NCBI GenBank assembly: GCA_905221215.1
Contig: CAJNCI010000006.1
Coordinates: forward strand, 1-64,000
Source: a bacterium
GTDB lineage: Bacteria > Bacillota > Bacilli > Lactobacillales > Streptococcaceae
DNA: 64,000 nucleotides
Direction of reading: 5' to 3'
A program made the position numbers and the translations under genes. Every line of letters begins with the position of its first letter. Positions within the stretch are counted from its first letter, which is position 1. The notes under the pieces are model-generated. The model made no database searches and was not told the DNA's origin. It worked only from the letters and a program-made list of their open reading frames with translations. Positions 55,749 through 63,411 of this stretch are shown one piece after another.

Positions 55749-56087
55749 ATGACAAATAACAAAAGCAATCTTCAAGATTACATCTCTAAAAGAATCCGTC
55801 TATTACGTTTAGAAAGAGGATATACTCAAGAACAACTAGAAGAGATGGCTGATTTGGGTACTAATTATATCTACAAATTAGAAAATCTTTCAACTAACTT
55901 AAAAATTCAAACGCTAGAGAAAGTAATGGAAGCATTAGAAGTAGATTTAGATACATTCTTTGATATACAATTAAAAGAAGAAGACCCAAAAATTTCTCTA
56001 CTTGTTGATGAATTAAAAACTCTTCCAACTGAACAACGCTCCCGAGTCTTAGATGCCTTGATACTTATCCTTAAAGAAATAAGATAG
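55749..56087 (+). CDS. XRE-family transcriptional regulator
   Basis: A 112-aa protein with an N-terminal Cro/C1 helix-turn-helix (RIRLLRLERGYTQEQLEEMA, GTNYIYKLENLSTNLKIQTL, 16-56) and a C-terminal helical part. GAGG lies six bases before the ATG. It is divergent from the surface protein gene across the palindrome and next to the right end of the element. It probably controls the surface protein. Confidence 0.88.
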   Translation: MTNNKSNLQDYISKRIRLLRLERGYTQEQLEEMADLGTNYIYKLENLSTNLKIQTLEKVMEALEVDLDTFFDIQLKEEDPKISLLVDELKTLPTEQRSRVLDALILILKEIR

Positions 56088-56091
56088 AAAA

Positions 56092-56111
56092 TGTTCTACT
56101 TTTGTTCTACC
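56092..56111. repeat. Arm-type repeat, right end
   Basis: Identical in all 20 bases to 45723-45742. It lies 92 bp inside the right core. Confidence 0.65.
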
Positions 56112-56202
56112 TTTTATTTTTACAGGCAATTTAGAGAGTGGCAAAACCTTGATTTATCAATATTTTTGTTACTCATTTTTACTTATTTTAACTCTAAATC
56201 GA

Positions 56203-56215
56203 CTGTAGGGGGCAT
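56203..56215. repeat. attR core
   Basis: CTGTAGGGGGCAT, the second copy of the tRNA 3' end, followed by the old chromosomal sequence downstream of tRNA-Lys. Confidence 0.88.
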
Positions 56216-56229
56216 CTAAATACAACAGG

Positions 56230-56256
56230 AAAAAACTTGATTTCAAGGCTTTTTTA
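56230..56256 (+). terminator. Original tRNA-Lys terminator, displaced by the element
   Basis: The stem CTTGA/TCAAG sits in an A-run/T-run frame. Before integration it would have followed the tRNA directly. The gap 56088-56421 otherwise holds only the arm repeat, attR and the sus terminator. Confidence 0.6.
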
Positions 56257-56358
56257 CTTAAATAAAATTTTTTTCAAATTCTTTAGAAAACTAGCTTAAA
56301 TCATAATCCAACACCAATTTTACAAATGCAATAAACTAAACTTATATACCCAAAACAC

Positions 56359-56398
56359 AAAAAGTTCTCTTTCCACTATTTTAGAAAGAGAACTTTTT
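56359..56398. terminator. Terminator of the sus operon
   Basis: A perfect 15-bp stem (AAAAAGTTCTCTTTC/GAAAGAGAACTTTTT) with a 10-nt loop just after the hydrolase stop. It is symmetrical enough to act on both strands. Confidence 0.9.
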
Positions 56399-56421
56399 CT
56401 TTAGGAGAAATAACTTAATTT

Positions 56422-57741
56422 TTAATCTAAACGTGATAACTCAGCTGGCACTGTTAAGTAATAAGTTGCAGTCAAGCTTGCTTCACCTTGATTGACAAAA
56501 ATTTCGATGGAATTTTTATCTAGAATAACTTCCAATTCTTTAGCTTCAATATCTACATATCTTCGACTAGTATCCTGTTCTTCTTCACCAAGAATCTTTT
56601 GGGCAAGATGGCTACGATCAATGTAAACTTGCTGCTCTTTACTATCATAACCAAATTCAAGATAATCTGTATCATTCCCTAAGTGATAATGACAATCTTC
56701 ATCTATTTGGATTTGATATTGGTCTTTTTTAATAGGGAATTGTCTTAGTTTACCATCTTCTAATCGAAGGATTCTAGGCACAGTCATGACACCAGCCCAC
56801 TTGTGATCTCGATCATGACTAGGAAGTGTACGTCCCCACATCTGCATCCAAGCAATCATGATACGACGATTTTGGTCGTCTAATAATGTCTGTGGGGCAT
56901 AGAAGTCCTGACCATGGTCAATCTCTTCAACTGTATCTTCAATAAAACGTTTTTCTTCCCAATCTACCTTACCCGTGAACAAAACTGAAGAATTGATGTT
57001 GTGATAAGATGCTCCCTCACGCTGATAACGCATGGGCGAAATGATGAGGCAGTCCTTCCCATCTAACTCAAAGTAGTCTGGGCATTCCCACATAAATCCT
57101 TGGTGCTTTTCACCTTTTAAAAAGATAGATTCAAACTGCCATTCTACTAGGTTATCGGACCCTAGTAGAACGATACAGCCCACATTATCTTTGTGTTTTG
57201 CCGCAACCACAGAGTAATAGTGTCCATTCTTTTCAAAAATTTTTGGATCACGGAAATCAGAGGCAATTAATTCGTCTGGCAAGTCTGCTCCTGTAACAAC
57301 TGGATTTTGTTCAATCTTTTCGAAATGAATCCCATCATCCGAATAAGCCATATTCTGAACTTGTCGAATACCTGTTTCTTCTTCGATATGTCCAGTGTAC
57401 ATGAGCCAGAGGCGATCATCCTTGACAATGGCAGAACCTGAGAAGCAGCCATTTCGATCATAATCTTGATCTGGAGCAAGTGCAACTGGTAAGTGCTCCC
57501 AATTCAATAAATCCTTACTTTTAGCATGTCCCCAGTGCATAGGACCCCAAACACTATCATATGGATAGAATTGATAAAAAAGATGGTATTCTCCACGAAA
57601 ATAGACAAATCCATTTGGATCATTAATCCAACCAATCTCAGCTGAAAAATGTTCTTCTGGCTTATATTGAGTATTAACTAGATGTTTATTTTCTGCTATA
57701 AAACGATTGGCTCTTTCTACTGTAAATGTTTTATTTATCAT
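56422..57741 (-). CDS. susH: Sucrose-6-phosphate hydrolase / GH32 fructosidase
   Basis: A 439-aa GH32 enzyme releasing fructose from sucrose or sucrose-6-P. The nucleophile motif WINDPNG (about 37-43), the RDP motif SDFRDPKIF and the acid/base motif WECPDYF are all intact. No signal peptide, so it is cytoplasmic. The start was taken as ATG 57741, two codons in, to give AGGA a proper spacing. It is the last gene of the sus ABC operon, so the natural substrate is likely unphosphorylated sucrose from the importer. Confidence 0.93.
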   Translation of the reverse strand: MINKTFTVERANRFIAENKHLVNTQYKPEEHFSAEIGWINDPNGFVYFRGEYHLFYQFYPYDSVWGPMHWGHAKSKDLLNWEHLPVALAPDQDYDRNGCFSGSAIVKDDRLWLMYTGHIEEETGIRQVQNMAYSDDGIHFEKIEQNPVVTGADLPDELIASDFRDPKIFEKNGHYYSVVAAKHKDNVGCIVLLGSDNLVEWQFESIFLKGEKHQGFMWECPDYFELDGKDCLIISPMRYQREGASYHNINSSVLFTGKVDWEEKRFIEDTVEEIDHGQDFYAPQTLLDDQNRRIMIAWMQMWGRTLPSHDRDHKWAGVMTVPRILRLEDGKLRQFPIKKDQYQIQIDEDCHYHLGNDTDYLEFGYDSKEQQVYIDRSHLAQKILGEEEQDTSRRYVDIEAKELEVILDKNSIEIFVNQGEASLTATYYLTVPAELSRLD

Positions 57742-57750
57742 AAGCATATC

Positions 57751-58596
57751 CTATTTTATTCCAGTTCCGGAACCACCCAGACCTTGAACAATATATTTCT
57801 GAGCGACTACATAGACCAAAATCAACGGAATCGTTGAAATAGTTAATACAGCCATTACCTGATTGATATAAACTGGTTGAGTTGTATTAATAGTTGTAAT
57901 TGCAACCTGCATTGAAAATTTAGAAGAATCTGTCAAAACCATCAATGGCCAAATATAATCATTCCAACTTGAAATAAATGATAAAACACCAACTGTAGCA
58001 ACTGCAGGTTTAGACATTGGAAGCATAATTCTAAAGAAAATTCTAACGATACTTGCTCCATCCATTTTTGCAGACTCAAGAATTTCTTCCGGAATTGCAA
58101 TAAAGAAATTCCTAAATAAGTAAATATTAAATACACTCGCCAATCCTGGAATAATAACCGCAAGACGATTATTGACCAAACCTAAGGAATTGATAATGGT
58201 AAATTGTGGAATTAACACAGTTTCTACTGGAATAATAAGTAAAGCAAGTAAGAAACCAAATAAAATTTTCTTACCTGAAAAATTGACTTTTGCAAAAGCG
58301 AAACCAGCCAGTGCATTGACAATAATAGAACCAATAGCAAACGTTCCAGCATAAAAAATGCTGTTCCCTAGGTAGGTAAAAATACTAAATCGCTCAAACA
58401 CTTCCTGATAAGGTTTAAACCAATCAGCAGGATTTAAACTTGGTAAGAAGGCTTGCCAACTAGTCAAATTTTTATAAACATCCGCTTCTGGCTTCATAGC
58501 TGAAACTACCATCCAAACCATAGGAAAAAGGAAGAGTCCTGCCAATAGGGTTAACAGAATATATTCTAAGATTGTTGTTGGTTTAAATCGTTTCAT
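57751..58596 (-). CDS. susT2: Sucrose ABC transporter permease (MalG type)
   Basis: A 281-aa permease with six spans and EAA loop ILESAKMDGASIVRIFFRIMLP (about 178-199). The start was taken as ATG 58596, which gives GGAGG an eight-base spacing inside the end of the upstream permease gene. No ATPase is encoded here; a shared ATPase such as MsmK is expected. T1/T2 naming by order is tentative. Confidence 0.88.
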   Translation of the reverse strand: MKRFKPTTILEYILLTLLAGLFLFPMVWMVVSAMKPEADVYKNLTSWQAFLPSLNPADWFKPYQEVFERFSIFTYLGNSIFYAGTFAIGSIIVNALAGFAFAKVNFSGKKILFGFLLALLIIPVETVLIPQFTIINSLGLVNNRLAVIIPGLASVFNIYLFRNFFIAIPEEILESAKMDGASIVRIFFRIMLPMSKPAVATVGVLSFISSWNDYIWPLMVLTDSSKFSMQVAITTINTTQPVYINQVMAVLTISTIPLILVYVVAQKYIVQGLGGSGTGIK

Positions 58597-58597
58597 C

Positions 58598-59500
58598 TTA
58601 GTCATCCTCCTTCAGAACGCGACGTTGTACCAAGCTAATCATACCAATTAACGTTGTAAACACTAAAGCGATTGAGCTAGAATATCCTACAAGACGATCA
58701 GTAAAGCCTTGTTGATAAATATAGTACACCATAGTAATTGTTGAGTTTAATGGACCACCTTGCGTCATAACCATTGGTTGCACAATCAGTTTAAAGGCAG
58801 AAATTAAAGTTGTTAACAATACAAACAGGGCTGTTGGTTTTAGTAGGGGCATCGTGATATAACGAAACTGAGCCCATTTTGAGAATCCATCTAATTCAGC
58901 AGCTTCATAGACATCTTGTGGAATATTCTGCATTCCTCCTAAAAATAAGAGCATCTGATAACCTGCACCCTGCCAAGCAGAAACAAAAACAATTGCATAC
59001 ATAGCTTGTTTGGGACTAGTCAAGAAAGGTTGAGAAGCAATACCTACCTTATTTAAAATAGCATTTAATAAGCCACTATTTGGGTTTAAAAGATAAAGCC
59101 AAAGAATAGAAATAACTACCAAGGACATGACAACTGGAGCAAAAAAAGCCACTTTAAAAAACATATTTCCTTTTCGCTTTTTATTGACAATCAAAGCCAT
59201 TCCTAAGGCCGCTCCCAATTGAACTGGAATAATCCAAACAACAAATTTCAAAGTATTCAAGAAGCTCTTTAAGAAAATCGGATCTTTTGTTAATCGAATA
59301 AAATTTTCAAGTCCAACAAATTTTCTTTCATCTGGTGTCAACAAATAATAATCTGTAAAAGCGTAATAAATGACCATTCCAACTGGAATTACTAAAAAGA
59401 TACCTAATAAAATTAAAGCTGGAGCTAAAAAACTATAACCTAGTATGTTATCCTTTATTTTTTCACGTCTTTTTGTATCCACAACAGTTTCTTTACTCAT
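58598..59500 (-). CDS. susT1: Sucrose ABC transporter permease (MalF type)
   Basis: A 300-aa permease with six spans and EAA loop YEAAELDGFSKWAQFRYITMP. The start was taken as ATG 59500 (MSKETVVD) after AAAGGAGATGGAT. It pairs with the next permease and follows the binding protein by 95 bp. Confidence 0.88.
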   Translation of the reverse strand: MSKETVVDTKRREKIKDNILGYSFLAPALILLGIFLVIPVGMVIYYAFTDYYLLTPDERKFVGLENFIRLTKDPIFLKSFLNTLKFVVWIIPVQLGAALGMALIVNKKRKGNMFFKVAFFAPVVMSLVVISILWLYLLNPNSGLLNAILNKVGIASQPFLTSPKQAMYAIVFVSAWQGAGYQMLLFLGGMQNIPQDVYEAAELDGFSKWAQFRYITMPLLKPTALFVLLTTLISAFKLIVQPMVMTQGGPLNSTITMVYYIYQQGFTDRLVGYSSSIALVFTTLIGMISLVQRRVLKEDD

Positions 59501-59595
59501 ATCCATCTCCTTTAATCATATATATCAAACTAGGCTATTAACAAGAAAGGGGAAGGTAGTTCCAAACATTTTCCTTCCACCTTCTTTTTTACAGA

Positions 59596-60906
59596 TTATT
59601 TGAGTGACTGATCAATAGCAGTTTGCATTTCTTTTGTACGAGTATCCAAGACTTTTTGCACATTTGGATTTTCTTCATAATAGCTGATATCTTGCATTGC
59701 TTGTTGAAAAGCTCTAGAAACCTGAGGATATGCTACGACAACTGGGCGAGCATGAGCTGTTTTTGAATTTTGTTCCATCAAGAAACGCATTGGTTCGGAC
59801 ACTTTATCTTTGATATTTTCAATTGTAGATTTACGAATCGGAAGGACCGAATTCCCCAAGCTAATAATTTCACTTGATTCTGTATTTGTAGCAAATTTAA
59901 CAAATTCAGATGCTGCCTCTTTTTTATCAGATTTTGTCGTAACAGCTAATTGCCAACTACCTGAAGGGGATACTAATTTTTTCGTCTTACTAGATACTGG
60001 GTAAGGAAGGATACCAAAATCAATATCTTTGTAGTTTGTATTCATGTCAGCAATCGTCCAAGAACCACTCAAAAGCATTGGATACTCTCCTGTTTCAAAA
60101 CCTTTTTCGACTGGACTAACAGTTGTATAACCTTCTTTTACAAGATTTTGAATGAATTGAACTGCTTCTACACTCTCTTTTGAGTTGAAGTATCCTTCTG
60201 CCTTTGTTCCATCTTCGTTTACGACAGAACCATTATTTGACCAAATCAACGGCATATAAGCATATGGTAACATTTCATCGTTTGAATTAATACGAAAATC
60301 AATTGCCGGTTTGTTATAATGATCTTTCAATTTTTTAGCAATCGTATTAAATTCATCCCATGTCCATGGCTTTTCTAGCGTTGGAAGCTCTGATTCCGCA
60401 ATTCCGGCCTCTTTGAACATTTTTTTGTTGTAATAAACACCAACATTCGATTCAGAAAATCCAAATGCATAGAATTTACCATCATAAGTTCCTTGTTGTT
60501 TAATACTGTCCAAAACATCATCCATATTATTATCTTTTAGATAATCATCTAGCGGAGTAATCACTTTAGATTTTGCATAAGCTGCCGTATTTGGCCCATC
60601 AAGGGTAATAACATCTGGAAGACTATTAGTCGTGATAGCAGCATTAACCTTGTCTTCATATCCTCCACCACTACCACTACGAGGAATATACTCAGTTACA
60701 ACTTTGTACTTACTTTTTCCTGATTGATTAAAGTTGTCAACAACTTTTTGCCAAGCTTTTCCTTCATTGGTTTCGTCAGAGAATTGTACCCAGACTTTAA
60801 TATCATTTGAAGAACTCGCTTGTTTTGAGTTAGTTCCTCCACTACAACCTGCAAGTATAGCTAACGATAGCCCCGCAACAACAGATAACATTGTACCTTT
60901 ACGCAT
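59596..60906 (-). CDS. susX: Sucrose ABC transporter substrate-binding lipoprotein
   Basis: A 436-aa CUT1 binding protein with signal peptide and lipobox LAGCSGG (about 20-26). The start was taken as the second of two adjacent ATGs (60906), six bases from GGAGG. It is the first gene of susX-T1-T2-H, behind a strong promoter with two LacI-type operators and a cre-like site. Confidence 0.9.
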   Translation of the reverse strand: MRKGTMLSVVAGLSLAILAGCSGGTNSKQASSSNDIKVWVQFSDETNEGKAWQKVVDNFNQSGKSKYKVVTEYIPRSGSGGGYEDKVNAAITTNSLPDVITLDGPNTAAYAKSKVITPLDDYLKDNNMDDVLDSIKQQGTYDGKFYAFGFSESNVGVYYNKKMFKEAGIAESELPTLEKPWTWDEFNTIAKKLKDHYNKPAIDFRINSNDEMLPYAYMPLIWSNNGSVVNEDGTKAEGYFNSKESVEAVQFIQNLVKEGYTTVSPVEKGFETGEYPMLLSGSWTIADMNTNYKDIDFGILPYPVSSKTKKLVSPSGSWQLAVTTKSDKKEAASEFVKFATNTESSEIISLGNSVLPIRKSTIENIKDKVSEPMRFLMEQNSKTAHARPVVVAYPQVSRAFQQAMQDISYYEENPNVQKVLDTRTKEMQTAIDQSLK

Positions 60907-60921
60907 CATTTTCCTCCTTTT

Positions 60922-60933
60922 TGAAACGTTTCA
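60922..60933. promoter_or_regulatory. LacI-type operator, proximal to susX
   Basis: TGAAACGTTTCA, a perfect palindrome with central CG, in the susX leader. Confidence 0.8.
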
Positions 60934-60972
60934 TTTTTTATTTATTTTTTAAACAAGCTTCTAGCCTGTTTT

Positions 60973-60984
60973 TGAAACGTTTCA
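60973..60984. promoter_or_regulatory. LacI-type operator next to the susX start point
   Basis: A second TGAAACGTTTCA, 51 bp centre to centre from the first, about 12 bp downstream of the -10 box. The pair suits a looped SusR repressor. Confidence 0.8.
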
Positions 60985-60996
60985 TTTGTTGATTAT

Positions 60997-61025
60997 ATTA
61001 TAACAGCGCTTTCATTGATTGTCAA
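60997..61025 (-). promoter_or_regulatory. susX promoter with cre-like spacer
   Basis: Consensus TTGACA (61020-61025), 17 bp, consensus TATAAT (60997-61002) on the minus strand. The spacer holds TGAAAGCGCTGTTA, close to a cre, so CcpA could repress it in glucose. Confidence 0.85.
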
Positions 61026-61032
61026 GCGCTTT

Positions 61033-62028
61033 TTAAATTTTTTTTGTTGTTTTATCTCCCCAAAAGTATGTGGGAATTACGATTCGTTTTTCTAAAATAT
61101 CTTCCTTCTTAATCATTTTCAATATCATTACAACAGATTCTTTTGCCATCATCTTAATATCTTGAACTATTGTGGACACTAGATAAGATTGATCGACAGA
61201 AGTTTTTAAACCATCAAATCCAATTATCTGGTAATCATCAGGTGCTATTTTCCCCAGTTGTTTCATAATACTAATAACTCTCAGAGCCATCATATCATTT
61301 ATTGTAAATATACCATCTATTTCTTTATGAGATTGTAAAAAAATTCTTATCTGATCTTCAGGATTTACTAAAGGTTCTTTCATTTCAAAATTATAGACTT
61401 CAGCTCCTAATTCTTTAGCCTTTTCTCTGAATCCTTTACCTCTGAGTATAGTCTCATTCTCATACATATTAATTGAACCAATAAAAGCAAGATACTTATT
61501 ATCCCTTCTAACCAGTTCCTCTGCTGCAGTTTGTCCTCCTTTGTAATTTGCTGAAGTAACATAGCATACATTTTCCGAAAAATGTCTATCTATACTTACA
61601 AACGGTAAATCAGATAAAATATATTTGTCAATATCAGAATATGTAATACCAATAATTCCATCTACTTTATTTTGCTTCAACATTTCGATATATTCAATTT
61701 CATTTTGTGAATCGCTATCAGCGTTACAAATAAATAATTTATAATTATATTTTAATAACTCTTTCTCAACATGATAAGCAAACTCCGAGAAAAACGGATG
61801 CCAGATGCTCGGAATAATCAAAGCGATAGTTTCTGTTCTATTCCTTTTCATACCTCGAGCATAATTATCAGGGATATAGTCCAATGTTTTTATAGCCCTT
61901 TGAACTTTCCTTAAAGTTACTTCTTTAATTCCTTTTTCTTTATTAATCACACGTGAAACTGTTCCAACGCTAACCCCTGCTTCTAAAGCCACATCTTTCA
62001 TGGTAATTGATTTTCTTTGTTCTACCAT
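61033..62028 (-). CDS. susR: LacI-family sucrose regulator
   Basis: A 331-aa repressor: N-terminal HTH (MKDVALEAGVSVGTVSRVIN, 10-29) and hinge, then a periplasmic-binding-like sugar domain. It lies upstream of the sus operon on the same strand. The two TGAAACGTTTCA palindromes downstream are its probable sites. ATG with GGAGG. Confidence 0.92.
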   Translation of the reverse strand: MVEQRKSITMKDVALEAGVSVGTVSRVINKEKGIKEVTLRKVQRAIKTLDYIPDNYARGMKRNRTETIALIIPSIWHPFFSEFAYHVEKELLKYNYKLFICNADSDSQNEIEYIEMLKQNKVDGIIGITYSDIDKYILSDLPFVSIDRHFSENVCYVTSANYKGGQTAAEELVRRDNKYLAFIGSINMYENETILRGKGFREKAKELGAEVYNFEMKEPLVNPEDQIRIFLQSHKEIDGIFTINDMMALRVISIMKQLGKIAPDDYQIIGFDGLKTSVDQSYLVSTIVQDIKMMAKESVVMILKMIKKEDILEKRIVIPTYFWGDKTTKKI

Positions 62029-62049
62029 ATTTTAACCTCCTTTCAATAT

Positions 62050-62078
62050 ATAGTATCATGCAAACGCTTTTTTATCAA
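62050..62078 (-). promoter_or_regulatory. susR promoter
   Basis: TTGATA (62073-62078), 17 bp, TACTAT (62050-62055) on the minus strand. The spacer contains AAAGCGTTTGCA, a partial cre. Confidence 0.55.
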
Positions 62079-62090
62079 CTATTTCTCAAT

Positions 62091-62129
62091 CATTTTTGGC
62101 CAGATCATTTTTGGCCAGATCATTTTTCC
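62091..62129. repeat. Short tandem repeat
   Basis: CATTTTTGGCCAGAT occurs twice in direct tandem (62091, 62106) and starts a third time (62121). Upstream of susR; no role seen. Confidence 0.7.
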
Positions 62130-62178
62130 CATCATAAATCAAATCACTCCAAGTAGCTTTTGAACCCCCATGGATAGA

Positions 62179-62224
62179 CATCTACATACAATAGAAAAAA
62201 ACCTTGATTTCAAGACTTTTTACT
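62179..62224. repeat. Second copy of the tRNA-Lys downstream sequence, with terminator
   Basis: Matches 56213-56258 at about 40 of 46 positions (CATCTAcATACAAtAG then the CTTGATTTCAAG stem). On the minus strand the hairpin followed by a T-run ends the GNAT gene. Confidence 0.6.
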
Positions 62225-62226
62225 TT

Positions 62227-62715
62227 CTATCTCCTCTTCTTCATAATGTATTTCCGTTCAGGTGCTTCAACCATTTGAACGATTTCAAATCCTTCTTTTT
62301 GGTAAAGATTGCAAGCTGTTTGATTTGCCTCGAAGACATTTAGAGAAATAGTATCTATATCTTCATTTTCAAAGGCCAAACTAACAAATTTCCTTAAAGC
62401 TAGGCTACCTAATCCCTGCCCTTGTTTCTGTGGATTAATCAAAAACCGTCCGATATGAAGATTACTGTCTTCTAGCCTGATTTTCTGGATAAGCCCCACA
62501 AATTCTTGTTCAACAAAGATAGAAAAAACTCCTCCCAAATCTTGCAAGGCTTGAAGGGTCAGTGGAAAAGGAATCTTTGGTCCCATCCATTGTTCTTGAA
62601 AAGACTTGCCAAGGAAGTTGGACCATTGGCATACGAATTGAGCGTTTTCTGTGCTCACATTTTCTTCAAAACGAATTATCATCTTGACCTCACTATCTTG
62701 TCTATGTTTCTCCAT
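62227..62715 (-). CDS. GNAT-family N-acetyltransferase
   Basis: A 162-aa acetyltransferase with the acetyl-CoA motif INPQKQGQGLGSLALRKF (about 90-107) and a C-terminal NVFEANQTACNLYQKEGF block. Substrate unknown. The start was taken as ATG 62715 (MEKHRQ) after GGAG; ATG 62682 (MIIRFEE) with GAGG five bases away is equally good. Divergent from cilC. Confidence 0.8.
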   Translation of the reverse strand: MEKHRQDSEVKMIIRFEENVSTENAQFVCQWSNFLGKSFQEQWMGPKIPFPLTLQALQDLGGVFSIFVEQEFVGLIQKIRLEDSNLHIGRFLINPQKQGQGLGSLALRKFVSLAFENEDIDTISLNVFEANQTACNLYQKEGFEIVQMVEAPERKYIMKKRR

Positions 62716-62751
62716 TATACTACTTCTCCTATTTTTTACGAATAGATAAGT

Positions 62752-63411
62752 ATGATTGATATTTATTTTTTTCTTGTCGGGAGCATTCTCGCTTCTTTTC
62801 TTGGTTTGGTCATTGACCGTTTTCCTGAGCAATCCATTATCCATCCAGCTAGTCATTGTGATTCCTGTCAGACTCGCTTGCGGCCGTTGGATTTGATTCC
62901 AATCCTATCGCAGGTCTTCAACCACTTTCGCTGTCGCTACTGCAAGGCTCGCTATCCTGTTTGGTATGCCCTCTTTGAACTAGGCTTGGGACTCCTCTTT
63001 CTGGCTTGGTCTTGGGGCTGGATTTCCATAGGACAAGTCATCCTAATCACTGCTGGTTTGACCTTGGGCATCTACGACTTTCGCCATCAAGAATATCCCT
63101 TACTGGTCTGGCTTACTTTTCACCTAATCCTCATGGCTTTCTGCGGTTGGAATCTGGTCATGGTCTTCTTCCTTGTCCTTGCGATTTTGGCTCATTTTAT
63201 CGATATCCGCATGGGCGCAGGGGATTTTCTCTTTTTAGCTTCTTGTGCCCTCGTCTTTAGTGCGACAGAACTACTGATCTTGATTCAGTTCGCTTCTGCT
63301 ACAGGAATTCTAGCCTTTCTCCTACAAAAGAAAAAGGAAAGACTTCCTTTCGTGCCTTTCCTCTTACTTGCTGCTTGTTTGATTATTTTTGGTAAGCTAC
63401 TGCTTGTTTAA
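62752..63411 (+). CDS. cilC: Prepilin peptidase (type IV / competence)
   Basis: A 219-aa A24 aspartic peptidase that cuts and methylates competence pseudopilins (ComGC and others) during transformation. The cysteine pairs CDSC and CRYC (about 37-65), catalytic Asp in [11 protein letters not shown] and GAGDFLFL, and seven or so spans are present. The ribosome site is weak. The known late-competence gene would be controlled by a com-box upstream, but I could not point to a clear one. The 3' end overlaps trpA by 29 bp, tail to tail. Confidence 0.92.
   Translation: MIDIYFFLVGSILASFLGLVIDRFPEQSIIHPASHCDSCQTRLRPLDLIPILSQVFNHFRCRYCKARYPVWYALFELGLGLLFLAWSWGWISIGQVILITAGLTLGIYDFRHQEYPLLVWLTFHLILMAFCGWNLVMVFFLVLAILAHFIDIRMGAGDFLFLASCALVFSATELLILIQFASATGILAFLLQKKKERLPFVPFLLLAACLIIFGKLLLV

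Larger units (their letters stand above)
45665..56215. mobile_element. 10.5-kb integrative mobilizable-type element in tRNA-Lys
   Basis: It is bounded by 13-bp direct repeats CTGTAGGGGGCAT at 45665-45677 and 56203-56215, the left copy being the tRNA 3' end. Inside are a tyrosine integrase next to the left end, a DUF771-type gene, a Rep_trans initiator/relaxase, an oriT-like site, an FtsK-type ATPase with a separate membrane gene, a small unknown gene, a 405-aa unknown, a surface-exclusion-like choline-binding protein and an XRE regulator. No mating-pore genes (VirB4, lysozyme) are present, so it should rely on another conjugative element for transfer. Confidence 0.88.

Noticed and set aside
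45665..56215. Prophage or complete conjugative element
   Set aside because: No capsid, terminase or lysis genes and no VirB4 or mating-channel genes are present. The gene set fits a mobilizable integrative element.
62091..62129. Tandem CATTTTTGGCCAGAT as an operator array for SusR
   Set aside because: It bears no likeness to the TGAAACGTTTCA palindrome and lies upstream of the susR promoter. Probably slippage.
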